Origin: Limiplasma sp958448555 | GTDB taxonomy: Bacteria; Bacillota; Clostridia; Christensenellales; Aristaeellaceae | DNA length: 64,000 bases | Direction of reading: 5' to 3' | NCBI GenBank assembly: GCA_958448555.1 | Contig: CAUDEL010000010.1 | Location: forward strand, 1 to 64,000 | In this document: one piece after another, positions 48,966 to 58,311 of the stretch | Position numbering within the stretch: position 1 is the stretch's first letter | Layout: every line of letters starts with the position of its first letter | Position numbers and translations under genes: made by a program | Notes under the pieces: model-generated | What the model was told of the DNA's origin: nothing | Database searches by the model: none | What the model saw: the letters and a program-made list of their open reading frames with translations, nothing else

Positions 48966-50284
48966 TTGTCTGCGGCGGCCCTGGCGGCTCGCTCCATCAG
49001 CTCGGCCGCCTGCTTCCTGCCGCGCTCGCATACCAGGCGCGGATCAAGCGTCGTGTAGGCGCCGTCCCGGTAGAGGACCTTTCCGTCAACCATGGTCAGC
49101 CTCACATCGCTGCCCTGCGTGCAATAGACGAGGTTGCTCTCCATGTCGTTGCAGGGGCACATATGGGAGCCCGAGATGTCCACAAGAATGAGATCCGCCA
49201 GATAACCGGGTTTCAGCAGGCCAAGGTCGCGATAGCCCAGCGCCTCCGCTCCCGCGCTGGTGGCGGCCGCTATGGTCTGCGCCGGCGAAACCACCGTCGG
49301 GTCGAGCGTATAGCCCTTCTGGAGCATCGGCATGAGCTTGATTTCTTCCCAGAGATTGAGGTTGTTGTTGCTCGCCACGCCGTCGGTGCCCAGCGTAATC
49401 CTGCATCCCGCCCTGAGCATCCTGGCCACAGGCGCAACGCCGCTGGCCAGCTTGAGGTTGCTGATGGGGTTGTGGAGCACCGTGACCTTTCGGCGCGCAA
49501 AGAGCTCGATATCCTCATCGTCCATCCATACGCAGTGCGCAGCCAGCACCGGGTAGGCGGTCAGCCCCAGCTTCTCCAGATACTGCGGCGGGGTAAGACC
49601 GCGGCGTTTCAGGCTTCCGTCATAATCCAGCTTCGTTTCGCTGACGTGGATATGGATGGGTACATGATAGGTTTCGGCCGCCTCCCGAATACGAAGCAGC
49701 ACCTTTTCCGTGGTTGCGCCCTCGCTGTGCGGCGCGAGGCTGACCCGGATGCGGTCATCTGCCGCGTGATTCCATTTTTCAATCAGGTCGATGTTTGGAA
49801 TCAGGTCGGCGCAGCTTTCGTCAAAGTCCACAACGCCATGACCCAGCAAAGCGCGCATGCCGCTGTCCCGCACGGCCTGCGCTTCCATGTCCATGTGCAT
49901 GTACATGTCGTTGAAGGAGGTGGTGCCAAACCGCAGCATCTCCAAAATGCCCAGGTCGCTTCCCGCGCGCACCGCCTCGTCCGTCAGGTGCTTTTCGACG
50001 GGGAAAATCGCTTCGTTGAGCCAACGGTCCAGCGTCAGGTCGCTGCCGATGCTCCTGAGCAACGTCATGGGCGTATGCGTGTGCATGTTGCAAAGCCCCG
50101 GCATGGCCAGCGCGCCCTCGCCGTCAATCCATTCGTCCTCCTCAAAGGCCGGGGTCTCGCTCCGGGGGCCGGCATAGACGACGCGGTTTCCCTCGATCAA
50201 AACCTCCGCATCGGGAATAAAGGGAATATGCGCCTCGTCCGTCACGCCGGGCATCAAAAGGACATTGGTAATACGAATCCGCAT
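48962..50284 (-). CDS. mtaD: Amidohydrolase, 5'-methylthioadenosine/S-adenosylhomocysteine deaminase type
   Basis: A 440-residue amidohydrolase of the TrzN/MtaD group. Metal ligands appear in NMHTHTPMTLLRS (HxH), PIHIHVSETK, LAAHCVWMD and LGTDGVASNNNLNLWEE with the catalytic Asp. MtaD deaminates MTA and SAH; chlorohydrolase-like or other deaminase activity is possible. AAAGGAGG lies 11 nt before the ATG, behind a strong extended -10 promoter. It is the first gene of the glycosyltransferase operon, joined by a 4-nt overlap, an unexpected partner for polysaccharide genes. Confidence 0.85.
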   Translation of the reverse strand: MRIRITNVLLMPGVTDEAHIPFIPDAEVLIEGNRVVYAGPRSETPAFEEDEWIDGEGALAMPGLCNMHTHTPMTLLRSIGSDLTLDRWLNEAIFPVEKHLTDEAVRAGSDLGILEMLRFGTTSFNDMYMHMDMEAQAVRDSGMRALLGHGVVDFDESCADLIPNIDLIEKWNHAADDRIRVSLAPHSEGATTEKVLLRIREAAETYHVPIHIHVSETKLDYDGSLKRRGLTPPQYLEKLGLTAYPVLAAHCVWMDDEDIELFARRKVTVLHNPISNLKLASGVAPVARMLRAGCRITLGTDGVASNNNLNLWEEIKLMPMLQKGYTLDPTVVSPAQTIAAATSAGAEALGYRDLGLLKPGYLADLILVDISGSHMCPCNDMESNLVYCTQGSDVRLTMVDGKVLYRDGAYTTLDPRLVCERGRKQAAELMERAARAAADK

Positions 50285-50316
50285 ATGGCCATCTTCCTCC
50301 TTTTCTCATTGGAATC

Positions 50317-50325
50317 ATTATAGCA
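50317..50325 (-). promoter_or_regulatory. Extended -10 promoter of the mtaD-glycosyltransferase operon
   Basis: On the reverse strand TGC precedes TATAAT (50322-50317). The -35 position falls in the terminator stem of hslU and is poor. The start codon lies about 33 bp downstream. Confidence 0.65.
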
Positions 50326-50338
50326 TACTGGATTTGAA

Positions 50339-50364
50339 AAGGGAACGGCCTGGACCGTTCCCTT
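50339..50364 (-). terminator. Terminator of the yifB-hslU operon
   Basis: AAGGGAACGG/CCGTTCCCTT form a 10-bp stem with a 6-nt loop (50364-50355 with 50348-50339), and the reverse-strand arm continues into TTTTC. It lies 5 nt beyond the hslU stop codon. Confidence 0.8.
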
Positions 50365-50369
50365 GGGAT

Positions 50370-51740
50370 TTAAAGGATATAGCGCTTGAGGTCCATGCTG
50401 ACCTCGTCCTTGCCAAGGTGCTCGACGACGTAATCGCCGTTGATGTTGAGATAGACGTTTGGCATCTCGTCGCCGCCGGCGTTGAAGCTGATATCCTCCA
50501 GGAGCTTCTCGAAAACCGCAAACAGGCGGCGCGCGCCGATGTCCTCCTTGGTTTCGTTGAGCACATAGGCCGCGTGAGCGATGGCGTCGATGGCGCTGTC
50601 CTCGAAGGAAAGAAAGACCTTGTCCACGGCAAGAAGCGCCTCGTACTGACGGGTCAGCGCATTTTCGGGCTGGGTCAGGATGGCCTTAAAGTCCTCCTGC
50701 GTAAGGCTCTTGAGCGTCACATGCACGGGGAAGCGGCCCTGCAGCTCGGGGATCAGGTCCGACACCTTGGCCACATGAAACGCGCCCGCCGCGATAAAAA
50801 GCATGAAATCCGTACGGACAGCGCCGTACTTGGTGTTTACGGTGCTGCCCTCCACGATGGGCAGAATGTCGCGCTGCACGCCTTCGCGGCTCACATCCGG
50901 CCCGTGGCCGCCGGAGGAGCGGCCCGCGACCTTGTCGATCTCGTCGATGAACACAATGCCCTGCTGCTCGGCCCTGCGGATGGCCTCCTCGCGCACCTCA
51001 TCCTCGTCGATGAGCTTATCGGATTCCTCCTCCAGAAGAATCTTGCGCGCCTCCTTGACCTTTACGCGGCGGATCTTGGTCTTTTTGGGCATCATGCCCC
51101 CCATCATATCCCCGATGTTGATGGAGTTGCCGCCCACCTCCAGCTGAGGGAGCTCGTCCTCAACCTCGATTTCAATTTCCCTTTCCTCCAGCGCGCCGCT
51201 GCGGAGCTGCTCGCGCACATCCTCCCGGCGGACGGCCAGCTTCTCCTGCTCCTCGCGGGGAATCTCAGGCTCTTTCTTGCCGCCCAGAAAAAATTCGAAA
51301 GGATTGCCCGAGGAGCTTTTCTTGGGCGGATTGACGAGCAGCGACACCAGCCGGTCCTCCGCGAGCACGGCGGCGCGGGTTTCCACACGCTTGGAAAACT
51401 CCTTGCGCACGATGCGGATCGCGTTTTCGGTCAGATCGCGGATGATGCTCTCCACATCCCGGCCCACATAGCCAACCTCAGTAAACTTGGTGGCTTCCAC
51501 CTTAACAAACGGCGCTTTGACCAGCTTGGCCAGCCTGCGGGCGATCTCCGTCTTGCCGACGCCCGTTGGCCCGATCATCAAAATGTTCTTGGGGCTGATC
51601 TCGTTGCGGATGTCCTCGTCGAGCTGGGCGCGACGGTAGCGGTTGCGTAGCGCGATGGCCACCGCCCGCTTTGCCTCATCCTGACCGATGATGTAGCGGT
51701 CCAGCTCCCGCATGATCTCCCTGGGTGTCAATTCGTTCAT
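50370..51740 (-). CDS. hslU: HslU (ClpY) ATPase subunit of the HslUV protease
   Basis: A 456-residue AAA+ unfoldase. Walker A is GPTGVGKTEIARRLA (about 59-73), the pore loop VGYVGRDVE (about 91-99, GYVG), and Walker B IVFIDEIDK. An intermediate I-domain (about 110-240) contains many charged residues and a Met/Lys segment (GGMMPKKTKIRRVK). The conserved C-terminal tail that activates HslV reads DLKRYIL. The start at 51740 is set by AGGAGGCAGG. It follows hslV by 10 nt. Confidence 0.97.
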   Translation of the reverse strand: MNELTPREIMRELDRYIIGQDEAKRAVAIALRNRYRRAQLDEDIRNEISPKNILMIGPTGVGKTEIARRLAKLVKAPFVKVEATKFTEVGYVGRDVESIIRDLTENAIRIVRKEFSKRVETRAAVLAEDRLVSLLVNPPKKSSSGNPFEFFLGGKKEPEIPREEQEKLAVRREDVREQLRSGALEEREIEIEVEDELPQLEVGGNSINIGDMMGGMMPKKTKIRRVKVKEARKILLEEESDKLIDEDEVREEAIRRAEQQGIVFIDEIDKVAGRSSGGHGPDVSREGVQRDILPIVEGSTVNTKYGAVRTDFMLFIAAGAFHVAKVSDLIPELQGRFPVHVTLKSLTQEDFKAILTQPENALTRQYEALLAVDKVFLSFEDSAIDAIAHAAYVLNETKEDIGARRLFAVFEKLLEDISFNAGGDEMPNVYLNINGDYVVEHLGKDEVSMDLKRYIL

Positions 51741-51750
51741 GACCTGCCTC

Positions 51751-52284
51751 CTAGAGCGTTTCCACGCTGATATGGTCGTTGGTAAAGACGCAGATGGAGG
51801 CGGCCACCTCCAGCGACTTGACCGCAATCTCCTCGGCGGAGAGGGTGGTGTTGTGAATCAGGGCGCGCGCGGCGGCCAGCGCGAAATTGCCGCCCGAGCC
51901 GATGGCGCATACGCCGTCGTCGGGATCGATCACCTCACCCGTGCCGCTCAAAACCAGCAGCGTGTTTCGATCCGCCACAATCAGCATGCTCTCCAGCTTG
52001 CGAATCGCGGTGTCGCTGCGCCAGTCCTGCGCCAGGCTGACGGCGGCGCGCTCCAGATTGCCTCCGCACTGGGTGAGCTTTTCCTCAAAGCGCTCGCAAA
52101 GCGTAAACGCGTCGGAGACGGCGCCCGCAAAGCCGGCGATCACCTGGCCGTTATAGAGCCGGCGGACCTTTTTGGCGCTGGACTTAAATACGGTATTTTC
52201 CCCCATCGTCACCTGTCCGTCTCCGGCGATGGCGACCTGATCGCCCCGCTTGACGGCACAGATCGTGGTTCCTCTCATGGTCAT
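51751..52284 (-). CDS. hslV: HslV (ClpQ) protease subunit
   Basis: A 177-residue proteasome-type peptidase. The catalytic N-terminal threonine would be exposed in MTMRGTTICAVK: processing before TTICAV gives the usual HslV Thr1. The region VAIAGDGQVTMGENTVFKSS and the loop AGAVSDAFTL match HslV. Bacillus ClpQ uses serine instead, so this one is of the standard Thr type. It sits 6 nt after the signal-peptide hydrolase gene, where many Firmicutes have xerC/codV upstream instead. Confidence 0.96.
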   Translation of the reverse strand: MTMRGTTICAVKRGDQVAIAGDGQVTMGENTVFKSSAKKVRRLYNGQVIAGFAGAVSDAFTLCERFEEKLTQCGGNLERAAVSLAQDWRSDTAIRKLESMLIVADRNTLLVLSGTGEVIDPDDGVCAIGSGGNFALAAARALIHNTTLSAEEIAVKSLEVAASICVFTNDHISVETL

Positions 52285-52290
52285 TGGGGA

Positions 52291-53691
52291 TCATTCCTCC
52301 TCGGTCATGTACAGGCTCAAAATCCACTGCGAAAGGTTGCGCCCGGCCTGGGTGTCAAGGCTGGCGGCCACGGCGTATTGGGGAACGCCCTGGGCGTCAA
52401 CGGTCAGATCGTTCATCAGGATGTGGTTCAGGCCACGAAAAGCCTTAAAACTCATAAATTTCATGTTGTCGCCAATCGCGTCGGCGTAGGCGATGCGACA
52501 TTCATCCTCGGAAACGATCGGGTCCCGCCTGCCTTGAACGATATAGGTGGGAACCTTAAGCTCCTTAATCAGGGCTATGGCGTCGTAATGAAGGTCCTCC
52601 CAGAAGTAATACCCGTTTCGCCCGAACAGCGTCACCGCGCTTGCGTCTTCCTGAGAAACGGAGGAAACCTTGCGCAGCATCTTCTCGATGAGCTCCCGCT
52701 CCTGCTCACCCATGGCCTCGTAGACATCCGCCTGCGTGTCGCAGTACCACTCCAGCAGCGATTTTGGCGAGCTGCCGATGGCGATCATGGCGGTAAAGCC
52801 GCCCTCGGACTGGGAAACGATGCGGGGCGCGAGCATGCCGCCAAAGCCGATGCCAATCACCACGACGCGGTTGAGATCGACGGACGGGTTTTCACGCAGC
52901 ATCTGGCAGGCGGCCAGGGCGTCCTCCACGCTCTCCTCCCAGACGCTTTCAAAGCCGGCTTCATCCGGGTAGGCATAGCCGCGGACGTCATAGCGCAGGG
53001 ACGCGATGCCCATCTCGCCCAGCGCGTGCGCCAGGTCCGCAAAGAAGGCCGTTTCCCCCATCGTCATATCCCGGTCGCAGGCCGTGAAATCATGGACAAA
53101 CACGCATGCGGGAACAAGCTCTCCCTCCTGCGCTTCCCTGGGCATGGTCAAGACGCCCTCCAAGGCATGGGGCGCCTCGCCCACCGTCACAGCAGTTTCC
53201 GTGTAGCCCGGCTCTACGCCTTGCTCTTCTCCAACGAGCATATCGCTGCCGTCGCTGACGGTCGCCTTTTCCGCCGGCACGAACTCCACCGCCATGACTT
53301 CCCAGTCATCGGCCTTGTTCTTATGGGTAAAATACATGTCGAGGTCCTGCTTTTCCATGATGAGATGCAAAACGTGCGTCTTGAGCTTATATTCCGGCTC
53401 CTCGAAGCAGCGGTAGCTGCCCAGCCCGACAAAAGCGCCCGTCATCCATTCCAGGTCGATCAAAAGCGCCTCGTAGGTGTCCATGGGCATATAGCGGCGG
53501 ATCTGAAGGTCATAATACCCCCACAGGCGACTCATGGACTTGCCCTCGATATAATCCAACGCATATTGACGAACCGTCTCCTCCGTCCATACCGGCACGT
53601 CGTCTTCCATCTGCTTGGCAGCCAGCGACATGCCCGGCAGGCATGAGAGAAGCAGCGTCAGCATCAGGATCAGGGCGATTGTGCGTTTCAT
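52291..53691 (-). CDS. Exported alpha/beta-hydrolase-fold protein lacking the nucleophile serine
   Basis: A 466-residue exported protein. The signal peptide ends around LLLSCLPG (C17, possible lipobox). An N-terminal domain (about 35-140) of DUF3887-like type precedes an alpha/beta-hydrolase domain (about 175-466). The strand-turn VVVIGIGFGGMLAP puts glycine 282 where the GxSxG nucleophile serine belongs. An acid in QGRRDPIVSEDE and a histidine in LNHILM remain. It is therefore probably inactive as a classical serine hydrolase, or uses another mechanism. It lies between trmFO and hslV in the operon. ATG 53691 follows GGAGG by 9 nt. Confidence 0.78.
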   Translation of the reverse strand: MKRTIALILMLTLLLSCLPGMSLAAKQMEDDVPVWTEETVRQYALDYIEGKSMSRLWGYYDLQIRRYMPMDTYEALLIDLEWMTGAFVGLGSYRCFEEPEYKLKTHVLHLIMEKQDLDMYFTHKNKADDWEVMAVEFVPAEKATVSDGSDMLVGEEQGVEPGYTETAVTVGEAPHALEGVLTMPREAQEGELVPACVFVHDFTACDRDMTMGETAFFADLAHALGEMGIASLRYDVRGYAYPDEAGFESVWEESVEDALAACQMLRENPSVDLNRVVVIGIGFGGMLAPRIVSQSEGGFTAMIAIGSSPKSLLEWYCDTQADVYEAMGEQERELIEKMLRKVSSVSQEDASAVTLFGRNGYYFWEDLHYDAIALIKELKVPTYIVQGRRDPIVSEDECRIAYADAIGDNMKFMSFKAFRGLNHILMNDLTVDAQGVPQYAVAASLDTQAGRNLSQWILSLYMTEEE

Positions 53692-53744
53692 CTTCGTTCT
53701 CCTCCTCATCGGTGGTCCCACATAGCATATCACACAGGGAAGCG

Positions 53745-55073
53745 TTAGGAAAGGCTTTCCTGCTCCATTCGTCCCAAAATCAGGTCCAATTCCAGCAAAG
53801 CGCGTTCGGAAATCTTCTCATAGCGCTGTTGCTTGTTGCGGATGCGCTTTTCGCCGGGGCGCATCTCCAGCGGGTCGATCAGCCCGAAGGCGCAGTTCAT
53901 GGGCTGAAAGCGCTTATTGGGCGTGGACACATAGCGCGCCATCGCCCCGATGGCGGTACGTCCGCTGAAGTGCGGCGGCGTGAGCCCCCGCTCGCGAAAG
54001 GCGGCGCTCAGGCCGCACATAAGGCCGCTGGCGGCGCTTTCCACATATCCCTCCACGCCGGTGATCTGCCCGGCAAAGGCCAGGCGCGGCTGGCTGATAA
54101 CCCGATAGGTATCGTCCAGAAAGCCCGGGCTGTTGAGAAAGGTATTGCGGTGCATCACGCCCAGGCGGGCAAACTCCGCGTTCTCCAGCCCCGGGATCAT
54201 GCGAAAGACGCGGCGCTGCTCAGGATAGGTCAGCCGTGTCTGAAAACCCACAAGGTTGTAGAGGGACGCCGAGAAGTTGTCCCGCCTGAGCTGAACGACG
54301 GCGAACGGCTCCCGCCCCGTGCGGGGGTCGCGGAGTCCTACGGGCTTGAGGGGGCCGAAGGCCACGGCCATATCGCCGCGCTTGGCCATGCTCTCGATGG
54401 GCATGCAGCCCTCAAAGACCGCGCTTTCCTCAAAGCCGCGCACCGGCACGGTTTCCGCGGTCTGGAGCGCATGGACAAAGGCCATGTACTCCTCCCGGTT
54501 CATGGGGCAGTTGAGATAGTCGGCGCCGCGGTCGTAGCGCGACATGCAATAGACCTTGTCCATGTCCAGGCTGTCGGCGGTCACGATGGGCGCCGCGGCA
54601 TCGTAAAAATGCAGCGTGCTCAGCCCTTCCATCCGTCTGATCGCCTCGGACAACGCGTCGCTGGTCAGCGGACCGGTGGCGATGATGACCGTCCCCGTCT
54701 CCGGGATCTCGCGCACCTCCTCGTGGTGCACGTTGATGCGCGGATGCTCTGAAATCGCGCGGTCCACCGCTTCCGAAAAGCCGATGCGATCCACCGCAAG
54801 CGCCCCGCCCGCAGGCACGGCGTTTGCGTCCGCCGCGCGCATGATGAGGGAATCAAGCATGCGCATCTCCGCCTTGAGCAGCCCGACCGCGTTTGAGAGC
54901 CGGTCGCTTCGCAGGCTGTTGCTGCAAACCAGCTCGGCCATGGTGTCCAGCGACTGGGCGGGCGTCCTTTTCCCCGGCTTCATCTCGTAGAGATCCACCT
55001 CAACGCCTCGCCGTGCAATCTGCCAGGCGGCCTCGCACCCCGCCAGGCCCCCTCCGATGACCGAAATGCTCAT
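53745..55073 (-). CDS. trmFO: tRNA (uracil-54-C5)-methyltransferase TrmFO, folate-dependent
   Basis: A 442-residue FAD enzyme that makes m5U54 in tRNA using methylenetetrahydrofolate. The FAD site is SVIGGGLAGCEAAWQIARRG (4-23). LVCSNSLRSDRLSNAVGLLK contains the conserved catalytic-type cysteine. The Cys of the C-terminal part is in FQPMNCAFGLIDPLE. Its ATG overlaps the topA stop (ATGA). The order topA-trmFO upstream of hslVU is conserved in Firmicutes. Confidence 0.96.
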   Translation of the reverse strand: MSISVIGGGLAGCEAAWQIARRGVEVDLYEMKPGKRTPAQSLDTMAELVCSNSLRSDRLSNAVGLLKAEMRMLDSLIMRAADANAVPAGGALAVDRIGFSEAVDRAISEHPRINVHHEEVREIPETGTVIIATGPLTSDALSEAIRRMEGLSTLHFYDAAAPIVTADSLDMDKVYCMSRYDRGADYLNCPMNREEYMAFVHALQTAETVPVRGFEESAVFEGCMPIESMAKRGDMAVAFGPLKPVGLRDPRTGREPFAVVQLRRDNFSASLYNLVGFQTRLTYPEQRRVFRMIPGLENAEFARLGVMHRNTFLNSPGFLDDTYRVISQPRLAFAGQITGVEGYVESAASGLMCGLSAAFRERGLTPPHFSGRTAIGAMARYVSTPNKRFQPMNCAFGLIDPLEMRPGEKRIRNKQQRYEKISERALLELDLILGRMEQESLS

Positions 55074-57196
55074 TGGTCCTCATCCTCCTGGGGACGAGGG
55101 ACGGAGATCTTGTAGCGGCAAGTTTCGTTGGCGCACAGATGGACGACCTCGCCGCGCTTTCCGGGCTTTTCCACCATGTAGCTCCCGCATTTGGGGCACT
55201 TGTCCACGATGGGCTTTTCCCAGCTCACAAAATCGCAGTCAGGGTATTTCTCGCAGCCGTAGAACTTGCGGTTTTTCTTGCTCGTCTTCTCCATCAGGCG
55301 CGCGCCGCACTTGGGACAGGGCGCGTCGATGTAATGAACAATCGGCTTTGCGTTGCGGCAGGCCGGAAAGTTGGGACAGGCCAGGAACTTTCCGAAGCGT
55401 CCCATCTTGTAAACCATCATGGCGCCGCACTTTTCGCAGGGCACGTTGCTGACCTCGTCCTTGACCTCCACCTTTTCGATCTGCTCCTCAGCGACGCTGA
55501 GCATCTTTTCAAAAGGCGGATAGAAATCGCGCAGGATCTGCCGCCATTCGGTGGTGCCCTCCTCGACCGTGTCCAGCTTATCCTCCAGCGAGGCGGTAAA
55601 TTTGGTATCGACCACGGGGCCGAAATACTCCGTCATCATGCTGGTGACCATCCGGCCGAGCTCCGTGGGATAGAGGCGCTTTTTCTCGCGGGACACATAA
55701 CCGCGCGAGATGATGGTGGTGATGGTGGGCGCATAGGTGCTGGGCCGTCCGATCCCCTTTTCCTCCAGGGTCTTGACGAGGCTCGCTTCGGTGTAGCGCG
55801 CGGGCGGCTGGGTAAAATGCTGCACGGCGTTTACCTCGCCAAAAGTCGTCATGCTCCCTTCCTCAAGCACGGGCAGGATGCTTTCCGGGGTCTCCTGCTC
55901 GTCATCCGTGCCTTCCACATAGACGGCGCGGCAGCCGTTAAAGAGCATGTGCTCACCATAATAGCGCATCTCGACCCCATCGCCGGCAATATCGGCCGTC
56001 AAAGTCTGAAAGACCGCCGGCTTCATCTGGCTGGCCAAAAAGCGCGTGTAGATGAGGCGATACAGGCTGTGCTGCTCGCGGCTCAAAAAAGGCTTGACGC
56101 TTTCGGGCGTATGCTCGATATAGGTCGGACGGATGGCCTCGTGCGCATCCTGCGCGTTTTTGCGCCCCTTGTACTGGTTTGGCGTTTCGGGACAGTATTC
56201 CTCGCCGTACTGCGAGCGGATGAAGCCGCGAGCCGCCTCCACGGCCTCTGCCGCCACGCGCACGCTGTCCGTGCGGATATAGGTCACCAGGCCGACGGTG
56301 CCGGCCTTCCCGAGATCAATCCCCTCATAGAGCTGCTGGACGACCTGCATGGTCTTGGCGGTGGAAAAATTGAGCTTGCGGCTGGCCTCCTGCTGGAGAC
56401 TCGAGGTGGTAAAAGGCGGCTGCGGCCTTCTGAGCTTCTCGCCCGCCTTGGCGGAGCGGACCGAAAAGGAGGTTCTGAGGATCCGCTCCTTGGCGGCCAG
56501 CGCATCCTGCTCGTTGCCGATCTGCGCCTTCCGACCGTCCAGGCTGACCAGCTTTGCCTCGCAGGTCATCTTGCGGCCCTTGGAATTTTGCGCCTCAAAG
56601 GTCGCGGTCACGTCCCAGAACTCCTCGGGAAGAAACGCCTCGATCTCCTGCTCTCGCTCCACCACCAGACGGGTGGCCACGCTTTGCACCCGGCCCGCGG
56701 AGAGGCCCTTTTTGACCTTTGCCCACAGCAGCGGACTGATTTTGTACCCGACCAGACGATCCAGCGCGCGCCGCGCCTGCTGGGCGTCCACGCGGTCCAT
56801 GTCGATGGGGCGGGGATGCTCCAGGGCTTCCTTGACCGCCTTTTTGGTGATTTCGTGGAATTCGATGCGGCACGGCTTGGCGGGATCGATGTTGAGCGTG
56901 TGCGCCAGATGCCAGGAAATCGCTTCGCCCTCGCGGTCAGGGTCAGTGGCCAGGTAAATACGGGAGGCGTTTTTGGCCTCCTTTTTGATCCGGGCCAAAA
57001 TGTTGCCCCTGCCGCGGATGGTGATGTATTTCATCTCAAAATCGTGGTCCGCATCCACGCCGAGCTGGGACTTGGGCAGGTCGCGCACATGCCCCTGCGA
57101 GGCCTCCACGCGATAGCCCTTTCCCAGAAATTTCTCAATCGTCTTGGCCTTCGCGGGCGATTCCACGATAACCAGTTTCTGTGCAGTCGTCGCCAT
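55070..57196 (-). CDS. topA: DNA topoisomerase I
   Basis: A 708-residue type IA topoisomerase that relaxes negative supercoils. The TOPRIM domain starts KLVIVESPAKAKTIEKFLG and includes ATDPDREGEAISWHLA. The active-site tyrosine lies in GLVTYIRTDSVRVA (about 301-314). Three C-terminal zinc-finger repeats follow: CEKCGAMMVYKMGRFGKFL, CPKCGARLMEKTSKKNRKF and CPKCGSYMVEKPGKRG. ATG 57196 is preceded by GGAGG. It overlaps dprA by one base. Confidence 0.97.
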   Translation of the reverse strand: MATTAQKLVIVESPAKAKTIEKFLGKGYRVEASQGHVRDLPKSQLGVDADHDFEMKYITIRGRGNILARIKKEAKNASRIYLATDPDREGEAISWHLAHTLNIDPAKPCRIEFHEITKKAVKEALEHPRPIDMDRVDAQQARRALDRLVGYKISPLLWAKVKKGLSAGRVQSVATRLVVEREQEIEAFLPEEFWDVTATFEAQNSKGRKMTCEAKLVSLDGRKAQIGNEQDALAAKERILRTSFSVRSAKAGEKLRRPQPPFTTSSLQQEASRKLNFSTAKTMQVVQQLYEGIDLGKAGTVGLVTYIRTDSVRVAAEAVEAARGFIRSQYGEEYCPETPNQYKGRKNAQDAHEAIRPTYIEHTPESVKPFLSREQHSLYRLIYTRFLASQMKPAVFQTLTADIAGDGVEMRYYGEHMLFNGCRAVYVEGTDDEQETPESILPVLEEGSMTTFGEVNAVQHFTQPPARYTEASLVKTLEEKGIGRPSTYAPTITTIISRGYVSREKKRLYPTELGRMVTSMMTEYFGPVVDTKFTASLEDKLDTVEEGTTEWRQILRDFYPPFEKMLSVAEEQIEKVEVKDEVSNVPCEKCGAMMVYKMGRFGKFLACPNFPACRNAKPIVHYIDAPCPKCGARLMEKTSKKNRKFYGCEKYPDCDFVSWEKPIVDKCPKCGSYMVEKPGKRGEVVHLCANETCRYKISVPRPQEDEDQ

Positions 57197-58308
57197 CAAA
57201 CTCCTCCTCTGTTGCCCGTCTGCAGCGACAGGCAAAAACGGTTGCCGGCTTCCCGGCGGATCAGACCCAGGATCTCCAGCGTTCCCAGCTCGCCCAGCAG
57301 CTCGGAGCCGTCGCGGTCCAGACGGCAGGAAAGCTCTTGAACGTCCAGCGCCTCCACGCTGAGCTGCCGGAGGATCTCCCGCTGAATGTCCGTGAGGGAG
57401 ACCGTCTCGTCCTCCCCGGTTTTGCAGGGCTGCGTTTCCAGCCCAAGGTCCTCCAGGATATCCGCGGCGCTCGTTACCAGTCGCGCGCCCTCCCGAATGA
57501 CGGTGTGCGGGCCCTGCGCAACCTCCGTGCCCACGCGGCCGGGCACGGCGAAGACCTCACGGCCCTGGGCAAGCGCGGCGCTGACGGTATGCATGCTGCC
57601 GCTTCGGACCTGACCCTCGACAAACACCACGCCCAGGCTCAGGCCGGACATGATGCGGTTGCGGAACGGAAAGTGAAAGCCCTTCGGTTCCGCGTCCAAC
57701 GGATATTCGCTAAGGATGAGCCCGATTCCTCCCGCGATTTGCCTGAACATCGGCGCATGCTCGGGAGGATAGGGGACGTTGATCCCGCTTCCGAGGATAC
57801 CCACGGTCCGTCCGCCGGCCTCCAGAGCGCCCAGGTGGGCGGCACAGTCAATGCCGCGCGCCAGGCCGCTGACCACGCACATGCCAGCCTTGCACAGATC
57901 GCGCGCCATGGTAAAGGCGACCTCCCGCCCATAGGAGCTGCACCGCCGCGCGCCGATGATGGTGAGCATGGGCATCTTAAGACATTCGAGATCGCCGGCA
58001 TAGTACAGCAGGTACGGCGGATTGTCAATGGCGCGCAGTTGCTCAGGATAGTAAGGGTCCTGCGGGAAAAGCAGCCGCACGTTTATCCTCTCAAGCCGTT
58101 CCAGCAACCCATCGATCGCCGCGTCCGAATGAAGGCTTTTGAGCACCTTGTGTTCGGATGGCGGAAACTCCGGACCTCCGCGCTTTCCGAACGCTTCCCA
58201 GACTCCCTCCAGCCCCTGATGGCGGCTGGCGAGCCGCTCCACGACAGAGGGCTGGATCTCGGCCGAGGAGAGCCACAAAAGGCATCTTTGCTCCATGGAT
58301 ATCTGCAT
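57196..58308 (-). CDS. dprA: DNA processing protein DprA/Smf
   Basis: A 370-residue RecA loader for incoming single-stranded DNA. An N-terminal SAM-like domain (about 1-75) is followed by the Rossmann-like core with IIGARRCSSYGREVAF, VSGLARGIDCAAHLGALEAG and the loop FPFRNRIMSGLSLGVVFVEG. The C-terminal winged-helix (DML1-like) domain (about 300-370) is present. GGAGG lies 6 nt before the ATG. It lies between yifB/comM and topA, the usual setting; no other competence genes are in the window. Confidence 0.95.
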   Translation of the reverse strand: MQISMEQRCLLWLSSAEIQPSVVERLASRHQGLEGVWEAFGKRGGPEFPPSEHKVLKSLHSDAAIDGLLERLERINVRLLFPQDPYYPEQLRAIDNPPYLLYYAGDLECLKMPMLTIIGARRCSSYGREVAFTMARDLCKAGMCVVSGLARGIDCAAHLGALEAGGRTVGILGSGINVPYPPEHAPMFRQIAGGIGLILSEYPLDAEPKGFHFPFRNRIMSGLSLGVVFVEGQVRSGSMHTVSAALAQGREVFAVPGRVGTEVAQGPHTVIREGARLVTSAADILEDLGLETQPCKTGEDETVSLTDIQREILRQLSVEALDVQELSCRLDRDGSELLGELGTLEILGLIRREAGNRFCLSLQTGNRGGV

Positions 58309-58311
58309 GTG

